DNA of 64,000 nt, from assembly GCF_010093065.1 (NCBI RefSeq), contig NZ_CP048113.1, forward strand, positions 4,464,001 through 4,528,000, given 5' to 3'. The first letter of the stretch is position 1, and each line of letters starts with the position of its first letter. Of the stretch, positions 18,452-26,139 are shown piece after piece. The notes beneath the pieces were generated by a model. The model did not search any database. It was not told where the DNA came from and worked only from the letters and a program-made list of their open reading frames with translations. Origin of the DNA: Chitinophaga agri (GTDB lineage Bacteria; Bacteroidota; Bacteroidia; Chitinophagales; Chitinophagaceae). A program made the position numbers and the translations under genes.

Positions 18452-19816
18452 TTATAGTTCACTCCACTTAATTCTCCGGCTAAAGTACATCACAACAGCC
18501 AGTATTATGAAGAGGCCAAGGCTACCCATCAGCAACGACTGATCTTCAGAGCGGATGATCACGTAAATAAATCCGTACAGTACTGACAACGTACATGCAA
18601 TAACAACTCCCAGGCGGGTACTTCGTAACACACTGGCCGTATAGACCGATATCAGGAAGATGGTCAGCAGGGCGGAGATCACATAGGCAATAGAGAAATT
18701 CAATTGTTCAGCAAGGGCGATGAGCAGGGTATAGAATACACACAAAGCCACGCCTATCAATATATATTGTAATGGATGAACGGAGTATCGCTGTAACAGC
18801 TCAATGAAGTAATAAACAAGGAATGTAAGGCCGATAATAAGAATAGCATATTTCACTGCCCGGGTAGATTGCTGATATGTATCAACCGGCAGGAAGAGCT
18901 TAACCCCGAAGTCGGCGGAGTGTAGGTTTACAGCATTACCAACCCAGTTCTGAGGGAAGTTACGGTTCAGGTTAGATACCTGCCAGGCGGCATTGAAGCC
19001 TTTAGCATCCAGGTTACGGGTATTAGGAAGGAAAGAACCGGCAAAGCTCGGGTTAGGCCAGTTGGAATTAAGTTCCACTGCCGTGGTTTTACCTACAGGG
19101 GAGAAGAACAGCTGATCGGAACCTTTCAACTCAAGGTTCACTGCAAATGTACCGGTAACGATCCCACTGTCTGATAATGCCAGCGGTACTTTGACCTGCA
19201 TCCCATTAGGGAAAACCTCGGATGCCGGCACACCCGGATTGAAGAAATAATGCTGGCCATTCCATTGTACACCGGCCTGATTGCTGATGCCACGCATATC
19301 ATCGATACCGATAGCTAGATAGGCATCCTTCAATATTGCCTGTTCAGGAGCGATGTTCAGTTCCTTCAGGTCCAGTTTGGAGAAGGCACCCTCAATACTC
19401 AGACTGGAAGTGTAAACGGCCACTTCGTAAATACCTCTTCTGCGGATCTCCGGTAATAATTTACCGTTGACCTTTAGCCTTTCAGGCAGGAAGAACGCAT
19501 TAGACAGCACACCGGGTTTAGGGTAGTAGGGAATCACCAGCACCGGCCCTGTAACTGTCTGGGCGTCACCCCATTTACCACTTACTTCGCCTTTCGCTTC
19601 CATCTGACGTTGTTCTCTTTCAGAGATCAGTCCCATAATCATCATAGAAGGGATGAGCAGCAGCAGCACCAGTATAAATATGAGTAAAGCCTTGATACCA
19701 TAGGCATACCGCTCAAAGAAGGAGGGTTGACCGGTGGTATTTTTAGGCTGCTGGCGGTGGCCTTCATTAGGGGCAGGAGGTAAGGGGGAAGTCTCGTTCA
19801 TATTTGTTGTTTCCAT
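18452..19816 (-). CDS. creD: Cell-envelope integrity protein CreD
   Basis: 454 residues. It has one N-terminal membrane helix (~36-62), a ~250-residue periplasmic region containing the family blocks GPVLVIPYY and FFLPERLKVNG, and four to five C-terminal helices from about residue 320. This is the CreD inner-membrane family, linked in other bacteria to envelope stress and beta-lactam response. An ACTTTG-N5-CAAAGT palindrome lies 20 bp upstream of the ATG and matches one upstream of the regulator operon, so creD is probably controlled by the winged-helix protein at 19869. Confidence 0.92.
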   Translation of the reverse strand: METTNMNETSPLPPAPNEGHRQQPKNTTGQPSFFERYAYGIKALLIFILVLLLLIPSMMIMGLISEREQRQMEAKGEVSGKWGDAQTVTGPVLVIPYYPKPGVLSNAFFLPERLKVNGKLLPEIRRRGIYEVAVYTSSLSIEGAFSKLDLKELNIAPEQAILKDAYLAIGIDDMRGISNQAGVQWNGQHYFFNPGVPASEVFPNGMQVKVPLALSDSGIVTGTFAVNLELKGSDQLFFSPVGKTTAVELNSNWPNPSFAGSFLPNTRNLDAKGFNAAWQVSNLNRNFPQNWVGNAVNLHSADFGVKLFLPVDTYQQSTRAVKYAILIIGLTFLVYYFIELLQRYSVHPLQYILIGVALCVFYTLLIALAEQLNFSIAYVISALLTIFLISVYTASVLRSTRLGVVIACTLSVLYGFIYVIIRSEDQSLLMGSLGLFIILAVVMYFSRRIKWSEL

Positions 19817-19835
19817 ATTAAGTATATTTTAAAGT

Positions 19836-19852
19836 ACTTTGTATTTCAAAGT
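19836..19852. promoter_or_regulatory. Palindromic operator upstream of creD
   Basis: ACTTTGTATTTCAAAGT: 6-bp perfect arms around a 5-bp spacer, 20 bp before the creD start codon. The flanks (TTAAAGT on the left, TT on the right) match those of the second copy at 20867. Its right arm overlaps an approximate -7 box (TAAACTTTG on the minus strand), so a bound regulator would block transcription. Confidence 0.6.
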
Positions 19853-19868
19853 TTAAAGGCAAAAAAAA

Positions 19869-20168
19869 TCACTCTATCGAGCGGATCATATTTTCGAGCG
19901 CGGCCAGGTGGCCTTTGAAAGCTTTTTCACCAGCTTTCGTAATAGAGTAGGTGGTATTGGTTTTACGACCGACAAAACCTTTATGGACTTTCAGAAATCC
20001 ATTCTCTTCCAATGTACTGAGATGGGACGCAAGATTCCCATCTGTGAGTTCCAGCATCTGCTTCAGGTCATTGAAACTCACTTCCTCATTCACCATCAGG
20101 ATGCTCATGACCCCCAGTCGTATACGACTGTCAAATATCTTATTTAAGTTACCTATGGGATTGATCAC
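19869..20168 (-). CDS. Winged helix-turn-helix transcriptional regulator
   Basis: 99 residues, one domain. The segment from FNDLKQMLELTDGNLASHL is a classic recognition-helix layout, followed by the beta wing FVGRKTNTTYSITKAGEKAF. It resembles the HTH_34/MarR-PadR-like small regulators found next to creD in Bacteroidota. It lies 44 bp downstream of the membrane protein at 20213-20857 and 52 bp upstream of creD. Matching operators in front of both flanking transcription units suggest it represses creD and its own operon. Confidence 0.88.
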   Translation of the reverse strand: MINPIGNLNKIFDSRIRLGVMSILMVNEEVSFNDLKQMLELTDGNLASHLSTLEENGFLKVHKGFVGRKTNTTYSITKAGEKAFKGHLAALENMIRSIE

Positions 20169-20212
20169 GAGTTCATCATTTATTCAACAAATTGATACCA
20201 AACAGCACCGGC

Positions 20213-20857
20213 TCACTCTTCTGTTGTCTGCCGTTCATACTTCCACCACATCAGGATGCCGTAAAATATGTGCATAAAACCGAAACCGATAGCCCAAAAG
20301 TAAAGCCCTCTGCGCAAAAAGAAAACATTTAATATCCCCAATGTTATTTCAGAGATGCCAAGATACCGGATATCAGTCAGTGTATACTTACTGGCATTGA
20401 GTAAGGCCATGCCATAAAATATAAGACAGGAAGGTGCTATAAGCACATCCAGGTTATTGTACATCAATCCGACGATAAACGCGCCACCAGCTATCATAGG
20501 GATTAACGCATTGACCATTACCTTCCGGGAGGTCACATCAAAAACGGGGAGATTACTCCTTTTCGCCTTCCTCCAGGTAAAATAAAGACCCCCAAAGAAC
20601 GCCATACACATCACAGCAAGACCCAACAGGATCAGGTTCAAGCGAAGCTGGACAAAGTCAGCATCGTCATAATGCCCCCTGATCTCCCAACGCTGATAAT
20701 AAGCATGGAATAACGCTAATGCGCCTGCAGCACCTGCCAGTGCAGATACTCCTGCAAATACGCCACTCAGTCCGCTAAGGGACATGAAGCGACTGCTACG
20801 TTCCATTATGCGTTTAATATCACTGAGTGTTTCCAGGTGTTGCTGCTCTGTCGTCAT
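20213..20857 (-). CDS. Membrane protein co-transcribed with the winged-helix regulator
   Basis: 214 residues with about six hydrophobic helices. A short cytosolic N-terminal helix (TTEQQHLETLSDIKRIMERS) precedes the first membrane segment. No enzyme motif is seen. Similar proteins sit beside winged-helix regulators in Bacteroidota, where they may act as membrane sensors or effectors; this is inference from position only. Its start lies 10 bp from the operator at 20867, and the regulator follows 44 bp downstream. Confidence 0.75.
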   Translation of the reverse strand: MTTEQQHLETLSDIKRIMERSSRFMSLSGLSGVFAGVSALAGAAGALALFHAYYQRWEIRGHYDDADFVQLRLNLILLGLAVMCMAFFGGLYFTWRKAKRSNLPVFDVTSRKVMVNALIPMIAGGAFIVGLMYNNLDVLIAPSCLIFYGMALLNASKYTLTDIRYLGISEITLGILNVFFLRRGLYFWAIGFGFMHIFYGILMWWKYERQTTEE

Positions 20858-20866
20858 ACTTAAAGT

Positions 20867-20883
20867 ACTTTGTAGATCAAAGT
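20867..20883. promoter_or_regulatory. Palindromic operator upstream of the regulator operon
   Basis: ACTTTGTAGATCAAAGT: the same 6-bp arms and TA-started spacer as at 19836. It lies 10 bp before the ATG at 20857. The right arm is part of a minus-strand TAACTTTG (20878-20885), an exact TAnnTTTG -7 box, so binding would directly occlude the promoter. Confidence 0.65.
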
Positions 20884-20950
20884 TACATATTTTAGGGAGA
20901 TGTCAAAATATATTTTTCTGTTATGGGTCAGAATGGGAAAGAAAAATGAA

Positions 20951-20974
20951 AAGCCGGCAGAAAACTACCGGCTT
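20951..20974 (-). terminator. Hairpin, possible terminator for the micro-protein transcript
   Basis: AAGCCGGCAG pairs with CTACCGGCTT (one mismatch) around an AAAA loop. On the minus strand it is followed by TTTCATTTTTC. It could end a transcript from the small gene at 21169-21342 before the 20857 promoter. Confidence 0.45.
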
Positions 20975-21036
20975 ATGTCCCCTGCAGTTAACTTCAATGA
21001 GGTGGAAAAAGGCGCAGACAACCTTTCAAAGACCAC

Positions 21037-21102
21037 TCGCTTGACCGTCGCTTGGCCGTCGCTAGTTCGTCGCTAGTTCGTCGCTAGTTCGTCGCTTGTA
21101 GC
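21037..21102. repeat. 11-bp tandem repeat, six units, consensus TCGCTWGTTCG
   Basis: Six consecutive 11-bp units begin at 21037, 21048, 21059, 21070, 21081 and 21092. The three central units are identical (TCGCTAGTTCG); the outer ones diverge in the last four or five bases. A related array with the same period and consensus is at 43584. The period is not a multiple of three and no ORF is associated. Confidence 0.8.
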
Positions 21103-21168
21103 TCCAACTGATAAAAGAGACCGATAGGGGGGCATTCAGGACAAAAGGAGGAATACCTTGCTGCTGGA

Positions 21169-21342
21169 TCAGGACTCCATATCCTTTATTAGCCGCTGAC
21201 TGTCAGCATCCAGTTTCTGATTGATCTTCTCGAGATTGGAGACAATATCATCAATCCTGAATACCCATCTGGCAATGAACACGGAGATGAAAAACGCAAT
21301 GCCTGTAACTATGAGCGCGTAGTACACATATTCTGATTCCAT
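21169..21342 (-). CDS. 57-residue single-pass membrane micro-protein
   Basis: ATG at 21340-21342 and TGA at 21169-21171. The protein starts MESEYVYYALIVTGIAFF, giving one membrane helix (~6-25), followed by ARWVFRIDDIVSNLEKINQK, an amphipathic heptad-like helix. The topology (short outside N-terminus, TM, charged coiled-coil tail) resembles small Bacteroidota membrane proteins of unknown role. No homologue was recognised with certainty. It lies alone between the repeat at 21037 and the aminotransferase terminator. Confidence 0.55.
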   Translation of the reverse strand: MESEYVYYALIVTGIAFFISVFIARWVFRIDDIVSNLEKINQKLDADSQRLIKDMES

Positions 21343-21570
21343 ATTATATATGATTTGAGGTTAAAGAACGGAAGTACTGATCATCCTCACTGTCCTGTAC
21401 AATGAGACAGACATACATATTGCCGGAGTCATTTTTTCGTACGTGGTGCATGATGATATACAGGTGGATGACTGTCACGAAGTTAGACCGTTAAAGCCGG
21501 TATAATGTCGGGCCATATCGGAAACAGGAAAAATCCCCTCCCGTATCTATACCATTTCCTGACGTAAAAA

Positions 21571-21600
21571 AAGGGTTATCAGTCTGCACTGATAACCCTT
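21571..21600 (-). terminator. Intrinsic terminator of the aminotransferase gene
   Basis: A 13-bp perfect stem (AAGGGTTATCAGT and complement) with a CTGC loop. On the minus strand it is followed by a run of seven T. It lies 47 bp beyond the stop of the gene at 21647. Confidence 0.85.
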
Positions 21601-21646
21601 GATATATTTTGACAGGATGCCCGTAATGGCTATCTGACAAACCGGT

Positions 21647-22840
21647 CTATGCCTCTTTTATTATTTCATCGAGCGCCTCCAGAATAATGCTACACGCTTT
21701 GCTGATCTCCTCTTCACTGATGATCAGGGGGGGAGCAATACGCAGGCATTCCGGTGCAAACAGGAACCAGTCAGTCAGTAGTCCCTTCTCAATGCAACGG
21801 TCTATCACCTTCTTATTCATGGCAAAACTCTCAAATTCCACTGCCATCATTAATCCGAGGGAGCGTACCGCCTTAATAGCCGGGTGTTGCAGATATTGAT
21901 GGAACAGTTGCCCTTTTGCATTTACACCCGATACCAGGTCCTCTTCCAGCAGCACTTTAAATCCGGCCATACCTGCGGCGCAGATCACCGGATGGCCTCC
22001 AAAAGTGGTCATGTGACCCAATACAGGGTTATTGGTCAATACCCACATGATTTCCCTGTCGGCAATGAAAGCTCCCATCGGCATACCGCCTCCCAGTGCT
22101 TTACCCAGTAACAGGATGTCAGGAACGACATCTGCCTGCTCAAATGCCCAGAGCGTACCGTTCCTTCCCAGTCCGCACTGTATTTCATCCAGTACCATCA
22201 GCGTTCCGGTGGCTGTACACTTCTCCCGGATCGCCTGTAGCCATTCCTTTTGTGGTGGGCGTACACCTGCTTCTGCCTGCACGGTTTCCAGGATGATACA
22301 GGCAGTACGATCGGTAATATGATCAATGGCTTCCCAGTTGTTGTACTGAAGATGCTGTATATCGGGCAGTAGTGGCCTGTATGCATTTCTCCAGGTCTCA
22401 TCGCCCATGATGCTCATCGCTCCCTGGGTAGAACCGTGGTAACTTTTTTCGAAGGCTAAGATCTGCGTTCTGCCAGTATAGCGTTTCGCCAGTTTCATGG
22501 CGCCTTCCACTGCTTCAGCTCCTGAATTAGTGAAGTATACGCTATTAAGGGAGGCTGGCAGATGCTGCGTCAGAAGTGTAGCAAATCCTACCTGTGGTGT
22601 CTGGATCAGTTCTCCATATACCAGGAGGTGCATATATTGCTCCGCCTGTTCCTTAATGGCATTCACGACGGCGGGGTGGGAGTGGCCTACATTACACACG
22701 CTGATACCAGCTATCAGGTCCATGATCTTTTTACCATCCGCATCCCACATATACATGCCGGCGGCTTTATTTATCTCAAGGGCCATCGGGGCATCAGAAA
22801 GCTGTGCCACATGACGTAAAAATAGTTGTCTGTTATTCAT
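21647..22840 (-). CDS. Class III PLP-dependent aminotransferase
   Basis: 397 residues. Fold type I, class III family (acetylornithine/omega-amino acid transaminases). Visible features are the NSGAEAVEGAMKLAKRYTGR cofactor-phosphate block (~105-124), LDEIQCGLGR with Asp218, and Lys247 in LLLGKALGGGMPMG, the Schiff-base lysine. Substrate cannot be assigned: no arginine or other amino acid pathway genes are adjacent. It is divergent from the carbonic anhydrase gene and shares a compact promoter region with it. Confidence 0.88.
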   Translation of the reverse strand: MNNRQLFLRHVAQLSDAPMALEINKAAGMYMWDADGKKIMDLIAGISVCNVGHSHPAVVNAIKEQAEQYMHLLVYGELIQTPQVGFATLLTQHLPASLNSVYFTNSGAEAVEGAMKLAKRYTGRTQILAFEKSYHGSTQGAMSIMGDETWRNAYRPLLPDIQHLQYNNWEAIDHITDRTACIILETVQAEAGVRPPQKEWLQAIREKCTATGTLMVLDEIQCGLGRNGTLWAFEQADVVPDILLLGKALGGGMPMGAFIADREIMWVLTNNPVLGHMTTFGGHPVICAAGMAGFKVLLEEDLVSGVNAKGQLFHQYLQHPAIKAVRSLGLMMAVEFESFAMNKKVIDRCIEKGLLTDWFLFAPECLRIAPPLIISEEEISKACSIILEALDEIIKEA

Positions 22841-22847
22841 GCTGATG

Positions 22848-22855
22848 CAAAAGTA
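22848..22855 (-). promoter_or_regulatory. -7 box for the aminotransferase gene
   Basis: The minus strand reads TACTTTTG (TAnnTTTG), 7 bp before the ATG at 22840. It forms an inverted repeat with the plus-strand TACTTTTG at 22873. Confidence 0.5.
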
Positions 22856-22872
22856 CGCTATACGATTTTATT

Positions 22873-22880
22873 TACTTTTG
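22873..22880 (+). promoter_or_regulatory. -7 box for the gamma carbonic anhydrase gene
   Basis: TACTTTTG lies 16 bp before the ATG at 22897. Identical to, and facing away from, the box at 22848; the spacing between the two is 17 bp, so the two polymerase footprints must overlap. Confidence 0.5.
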
Positions 22881-22896
22881 CGTTAAAATTTACTAT

Positions 22897-23427
22897 ATGC
22901 CTGTCATCTTACCGGTCAAAGGAGTACTGCCTGTAATGGGAAATGATTGTTTTATCGCACCTAACGCAACGATCGTAGGCGATGTTATCATGGGTGATCA
23001 ATGCAGCGTTTGGTTCAATGCAGTGATCCGCGGAGATGTGAACAGCATCAGGATGGGCAATAAAGTAAATGTGCAGGATGGCGCCGTGATCCATTGTACC
23101 TATGAAAAAACAAAAGCGATTATTGGCAACAATGTCTCCATCGGACATAACGCCCTCGTGCATGGCTGCACCGTTGAAGATAATGTCTTAATAGGCATGG
23201 GATCTATTGTGATGGATAATGCGCACATTGGCAGTAATTCCATCATCGCGGCCGGCGCAGTAGTACTGGAAGGAACTAAAGTGGAACCCGGTTCTATCTA
23301 CGCAGGCGTACCGGCCAAAAAGGTGAAAGATATCAGCCAGTCCCTGATCAGTGGTGAAATAGATCGTATCGCCAACAACTATCTCATGTACTCCGGCTGG
23401 TTCAAAGAGGACGCCGGCAGCAAGTGA
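22897..23427 (+). CDS. Gamma-class carbonic anhydrase family protein
   Basis: 176 residues forming a left-handed beta-helix of hexapeptide repeats. The three zinc ligands of the gamma class are present as His66, His84 and His89 (VIHCTYE and IGHNALVHGC), and Arg45-Gly-Asp and Gln60 correspond to conserved active-site residues. It may interconvert CO2 and bicarbonate, although many family members (YrdA/CaiE-like) show little or no such activity. It is followed closely by two tiny lipoprotein genes. Confidence 0.9.
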   Translation: MPVILPVKGVLPVMGNDCFIAPNATIVGDVIMGDQCSVWFNAVIRGDVNSIRMGNKVNVQDGAVIHCTYEKTKAIIGNNVSIGHNALVHGCTVEDNVLIGMGSIVMDNAHIGSNSIIAAGAVVLEGTKVEPGSIYAGVPAKKVKDISQSLISGEIDRIANNYLMYSGWFKEDAGSK

Positions 23428-23467
23428 CATATTTTAATTATCTTGCATTTATTAATCACCTTACCCT

Positions 23468-23623
23468 ATGAAAAAGCTATTATTCCTGATGGCCGTATGT
23501 GGCCTTTTCGCTCTCGGCTGCAAAACCGAGCGCACTGGTTGCCCTAGTAATAACTGGTATTCTACCAAGAATGGAAAACAGAACAGGTCTTCCTCTAAAC
23601 AGATGAACGGAAGAGTATTCTAA
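23468..23623 (+). CDS. Small lipoprotein with TGCP motif (copy 1)
   Basis: 51 residues: MKKLLFLMAVCGLFALGC gives a lipoprotein signal ending in a lipobox Cys at 18. The mature part is only ~34 residues, basic and Ser/Asn-rich, with TGCPSNNWYS close to the lipid anchor. It lies 41 bp after the carbonic anhydrase stop, and copy 2 starts 16 bp later. Function unknown; similar tiny lipoproteins occur in Chitinophagaceae. Confidence 0.7.
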   Translation: MKKLLFLMAVCGLFALGCKTERTGCPSNNWYSTKNGKQNRSSSKQMNGRVF

Positions 23624-23638
23624 TCAATTTATGATCCT

Positions 23639-23797
23639 ATGAGAAGAATTGTACTCCTTGTACTGGTGATATCCCTCACCAGCCTATCCGCCTGCCATAC
23701 CAGGAAGAAGACAGGTTGCCCGACTCCCCGTAAAAACTGGGGTGCAGAAAAACTGCTGGACGAAATGAGCGCTCCGAAGAAAAAGAAACGTCGTTGA
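23639..23797 (+). CDS. Small lipoprotein with TGCP motif (copy 2)
   Basis: 52 residues. MRRIVLLVLVISLTSLSAC ends in a lipobox Cys (19). It is followed by KKTGCPTPRKNW, sharing TGCP and a nearby N-W with copy 1, then a short acidic helix and a basic tail (PKKKKRR). The nearby upstream ATG at 23631 reads into an early stop, so 23639 is the start. It is probably co-transcribed with copy 1. Confidence 0.7.
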   Translation: MRRIVLLVLVISLTSLSACHTRKKTGCPTPRKNWGAEKLLDEMSAPKKKKRR

Positions 23798-23847
23798 CAG
23801 CAGCAACTATCTATTCGGATAATAGAAATATATAATTTGACACAGGC

Positions 23848-23868
23848 AGGCATTCGAAATGAATGCCT
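23848..23868. terminator. Weak hairpin after the lipoprotein pair
   Basis: An 8-bp stem AGGCATTC/GAATGCCT with GAAAT loop lies 51 bp after the lipoprotein stop and 40 bp before the convergent rsgA stop. There is no T-run, so terminator activity is uncertain. Confidence 0.35.
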
Positions 23869-23907
23869 TACGGGGAAAGGATTATGCCAATTCCGGACTA
23901 TTCATGC

Positions 23908-24843
23908 TCAATATTGCTCCTCCTGAATGGTTTCCAGGATACTTGCATAGCTGACATAACGCTCTACATCAATTTCTCCCTCGTTTACTGCCTCTTTTAC
24001 AGCGCAGCCGGGTTCATTGATATGCAGACAGTTATTGAACTGACATTCAGTAATATAGGGTTGCATTTCCAGGAAATAGTGCGATAATTCCGGCTTGGGT
24101 ATATCTACGATGCCAAACTCGCGTACTCCCGGAGTATCTATCAGTCTGCCTCCCTCCGGCAGGTCATACATTTCAGCGTAGGTAGTGGTGTGTAACCCCT
24201 TGCCACTCCATCCGCTCACTGCCGTGGTACGCAGGTCAAGACCTGGCAGCAACTGGTTGATCAGTGAAGACTTTCCGACACCGGAATGCCCCGACATCAG
24301 CGTCGTCTTATCCTTCATTGCTGCTTTCAGCTCATCCAGACCATCCGTAGTCTCCGCCGAAACCAGCAAAACCTTATACCCTATATTTTCATATAGATCC
24401 CGCAGCTCGTCAAACTTCTCCAGGTCCTTCTCGTTATAAATGTCCCATTTGTTAAATACCAGGATCACCGGAATATGATACGCAGCGGCTGTTACCAGGA
24501 ACCTGTCCATGAAGCCATTGGAGGTACGCGGCTCTTTAACGGTACAGATCAGCATCGCCTGATCCATATTTGCAGCTACAATATGCTTCTGGGTCTTCTT
24601 ATGGGGGGAACTGCGAACGATGTAATTCCTTCTTGCAGTGATCTCAGTGATCATGGCGTTATTGGCGGTAACATCTCCATCTTCACGTACGATCTCTACC
24701 ACGTCTCCTACCGCAATAGGATTCGTAGAAGTGATCTTCCCATCCAGCTTCAATATCCCTTTCATACGGGCCTGAAATATTTCGCCTTCCTCCGTCTTAG
24801 CTGTATACCAGCTGCCAGTTGATCTATAAATAGTTGCCTGCAA
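23908..24843 (-). CDS. rsgA: Ribosome small-subunit GTPase RsgA
   Basis: 311 residues. A circularly permuted GTPase that checks late 30S assembly. The N-terminal OB fold (~1-70) is followed by G4 NKWD (131-134), SAE (G5), then G1 GHSGVGKS (185-192) and G3 DTPG (236-239), the permuted order typical of RsgA. The C-terminal zinc finger uses Cys267, Cys272, His274 and Cys280. Length is normal. It is apparently monocistronic. Confidence 0.96.
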   Translation of the reverse strand: MQATIYRSTGSWYTAKTEEGEIFQARMKGILKLDGKITSTNPIAVGDVVEIVREDGDVTANNAMITEITARRNYIVRSSPHKKTQKHIVAANMDQAMLICTVKEPRTSNGFMDRFLVTAAAYHIPVILVFNKWDIYNEKDLEKFDELRDLYENIGYKVLLVSAETTDGLDELKAAMKDKTTLMSGHSGVGKSSLINQLLPGLDLRTTAVSGWSGKGLHTTTYAEMYDLPEGGRLIDTPGVREFGIVDIPKPELSHYFLEMQPYITECQFNNCLHINEPGCAVKEAVNEGEIDVERYVSYASILETIQEEQY

Positions 24844-24979
24844 TGCGCGTTCGGTTTTAAAGGATAAAGGTAGGACGTTTTTTAATTAGGAATCAGAATT
24901 GGGGATCAGGAATTGAGCTTTACAGTTGTTAGGGACATTTTCCGGTGTTCTGCCTGTATAAACATGCGCTTAAAACAGC

Positions 24980-25007
24980 ACAGGGTGCCTCTGCTGAAGC
25001 ACCCTGT
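24980..25007 (-). terminator. Hairpin ending the MoxR-DUF58-BatA operon
   Basis: A 9-bp stem ACAGGGTGC/GCACCCTGT with a 10-nt loop lies 89 bp beyond the batA stop. On the minus strand it is followed by GCTGTTTTAAG. Confidence 0.55.
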
Positions 25008-25095
25008 TCAATTATAATAAAATCAGATTCCAGGCTAAACACCGCACACGATCTCCGTTGCATCTGAATGCCTGATTTCTCATGCCTCATTCTTA

Positions 25096-26106
25096 CTATG
25101 GCAAACTTCTGAACACCGTATATCTCAGCACTACTTCCAGCAATATACAAGCCAGTGCCAGTATGGCCAGTGGGAAGAAGTGTTCTGCAAATCGTTTATA
25201 AGAAGTGATCTCTACCTTTGTTTTCTCCAGCTGATCGATCTCTCCGTAGATATTTTCCAGGTCTTTGTTATTAGTAGCCCGGAAGTATTTTCCACCTGTT
25301 TCAGCCGAGATCTTTTTCATCAGTGGTTCATCCAGCTGTACATCCTGCATCTGCATCTGAATAGTACCGTCCGGCATTGTCATCGGGAATGGCGCTTTAC
25401 CGACAGTACCCACGCCAATCGTATATACGCGGATCTTGAAGGCCTTGCCGATTTCCAGTGCGGTGAGCGGATCTATCAGACCGGTATTGTTCACACCGTC
25501 TGTCAGGAGAATGATCACTTTACTTTTCGCCTTACTGGTACGGAGACGATCTACAGACGTTGCAAGGCCCATACCGATGGCGGTACCATCCTGCAGCATA
25601 CCACTCTTTACCTGTGCGATCTGATTTTTCAGTACGGCATGGTCAGTAGTGATAGGGCATTGTGTGAAGCTTTCACCTGAGAATATCACCAGGCCGATAC
25701 GGTCGCTGATACGGGCATCCACAAAGTTCATAGCTACTTTCTTCGCAGCCTCCAGCCTGTCCGGCTGTAAGTCCTGCGCCAGCATACTACCGGAGATGTC
25801 AATAGCCAGCACGATGTCAATACCTTCACTGTCGATACTTTCAGAAGTGTTACTTGTCTGCGGTCTTGCCAATGCGACCACCAGGGCACTGAAAGCGACT
25901 AAACGCAATACCAGTAACAAAGGCCGCATCTTCACTTTCCAGGAGACAGGCAATCCTTTCAATCCCTGCAGGGAAGACATTTCCATGGCCACCTGCCGCT
26001 TTTGCTGCCGGGCAATATACCAGTATATCATTACCGGTACCAGCGCCAGCAGTCCGAAGAACGCAGGATGAGCAAACTCAATATTTTTCCAGATCGAAAA
26101 ATCCAT
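25096..26106 (-). CDS. BatA-type von Willebrand factor A membrane protein
   Basis: 336 residues. Two N-terminal membrane helices (~15-32 and ~62-80) precede a VWA domain with a complete MIDAS start, DISGSM (103-108), and the later TDG loop (LLTDGVNN). A C-terminal helix (~312-330) anchors it again. This is the BatA layout: an inner-membrane protein with a metal-binding adhesion domain. It is the last gene of the MoxR/DUF58 operon. The BatB and TPR partners that often follow BatA are absent here. Confidence 0.88.
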   Translation of the reverse strand: MDFSIWKNIEFAHPAFFGLLALVPVMIYWYIARQQKRQVAMEMSSLQGLKGLPVSWKVKMRPLLLVLRLVAFSALVVALARPQTSNTSESIDSEGIDIVLAIDISGSMLAQDLQPDRLEAAKKVAMNFVDARISDRIGLVIFSGESFTQCPITTDHAVLKNQIAQVKSGMLQDGTAIGMGLATSVDRLRTSKAKSKVIILLTDGVNNTGLIDPLTALEIGKAFKIRVYTIGVGTVGKAPFPMTMPDGTIQMQMQDVQLDEPLMKKISAETGGKYFRATNNKDLENIYGEIDQLEKTKVEITSYKRFAEHFFPLAILALACILLEVVLRYTVFRSLP

Positions 26107-26139
26107 TTACTGATAATAATTTCTCTTTGAAGGAGCGAC

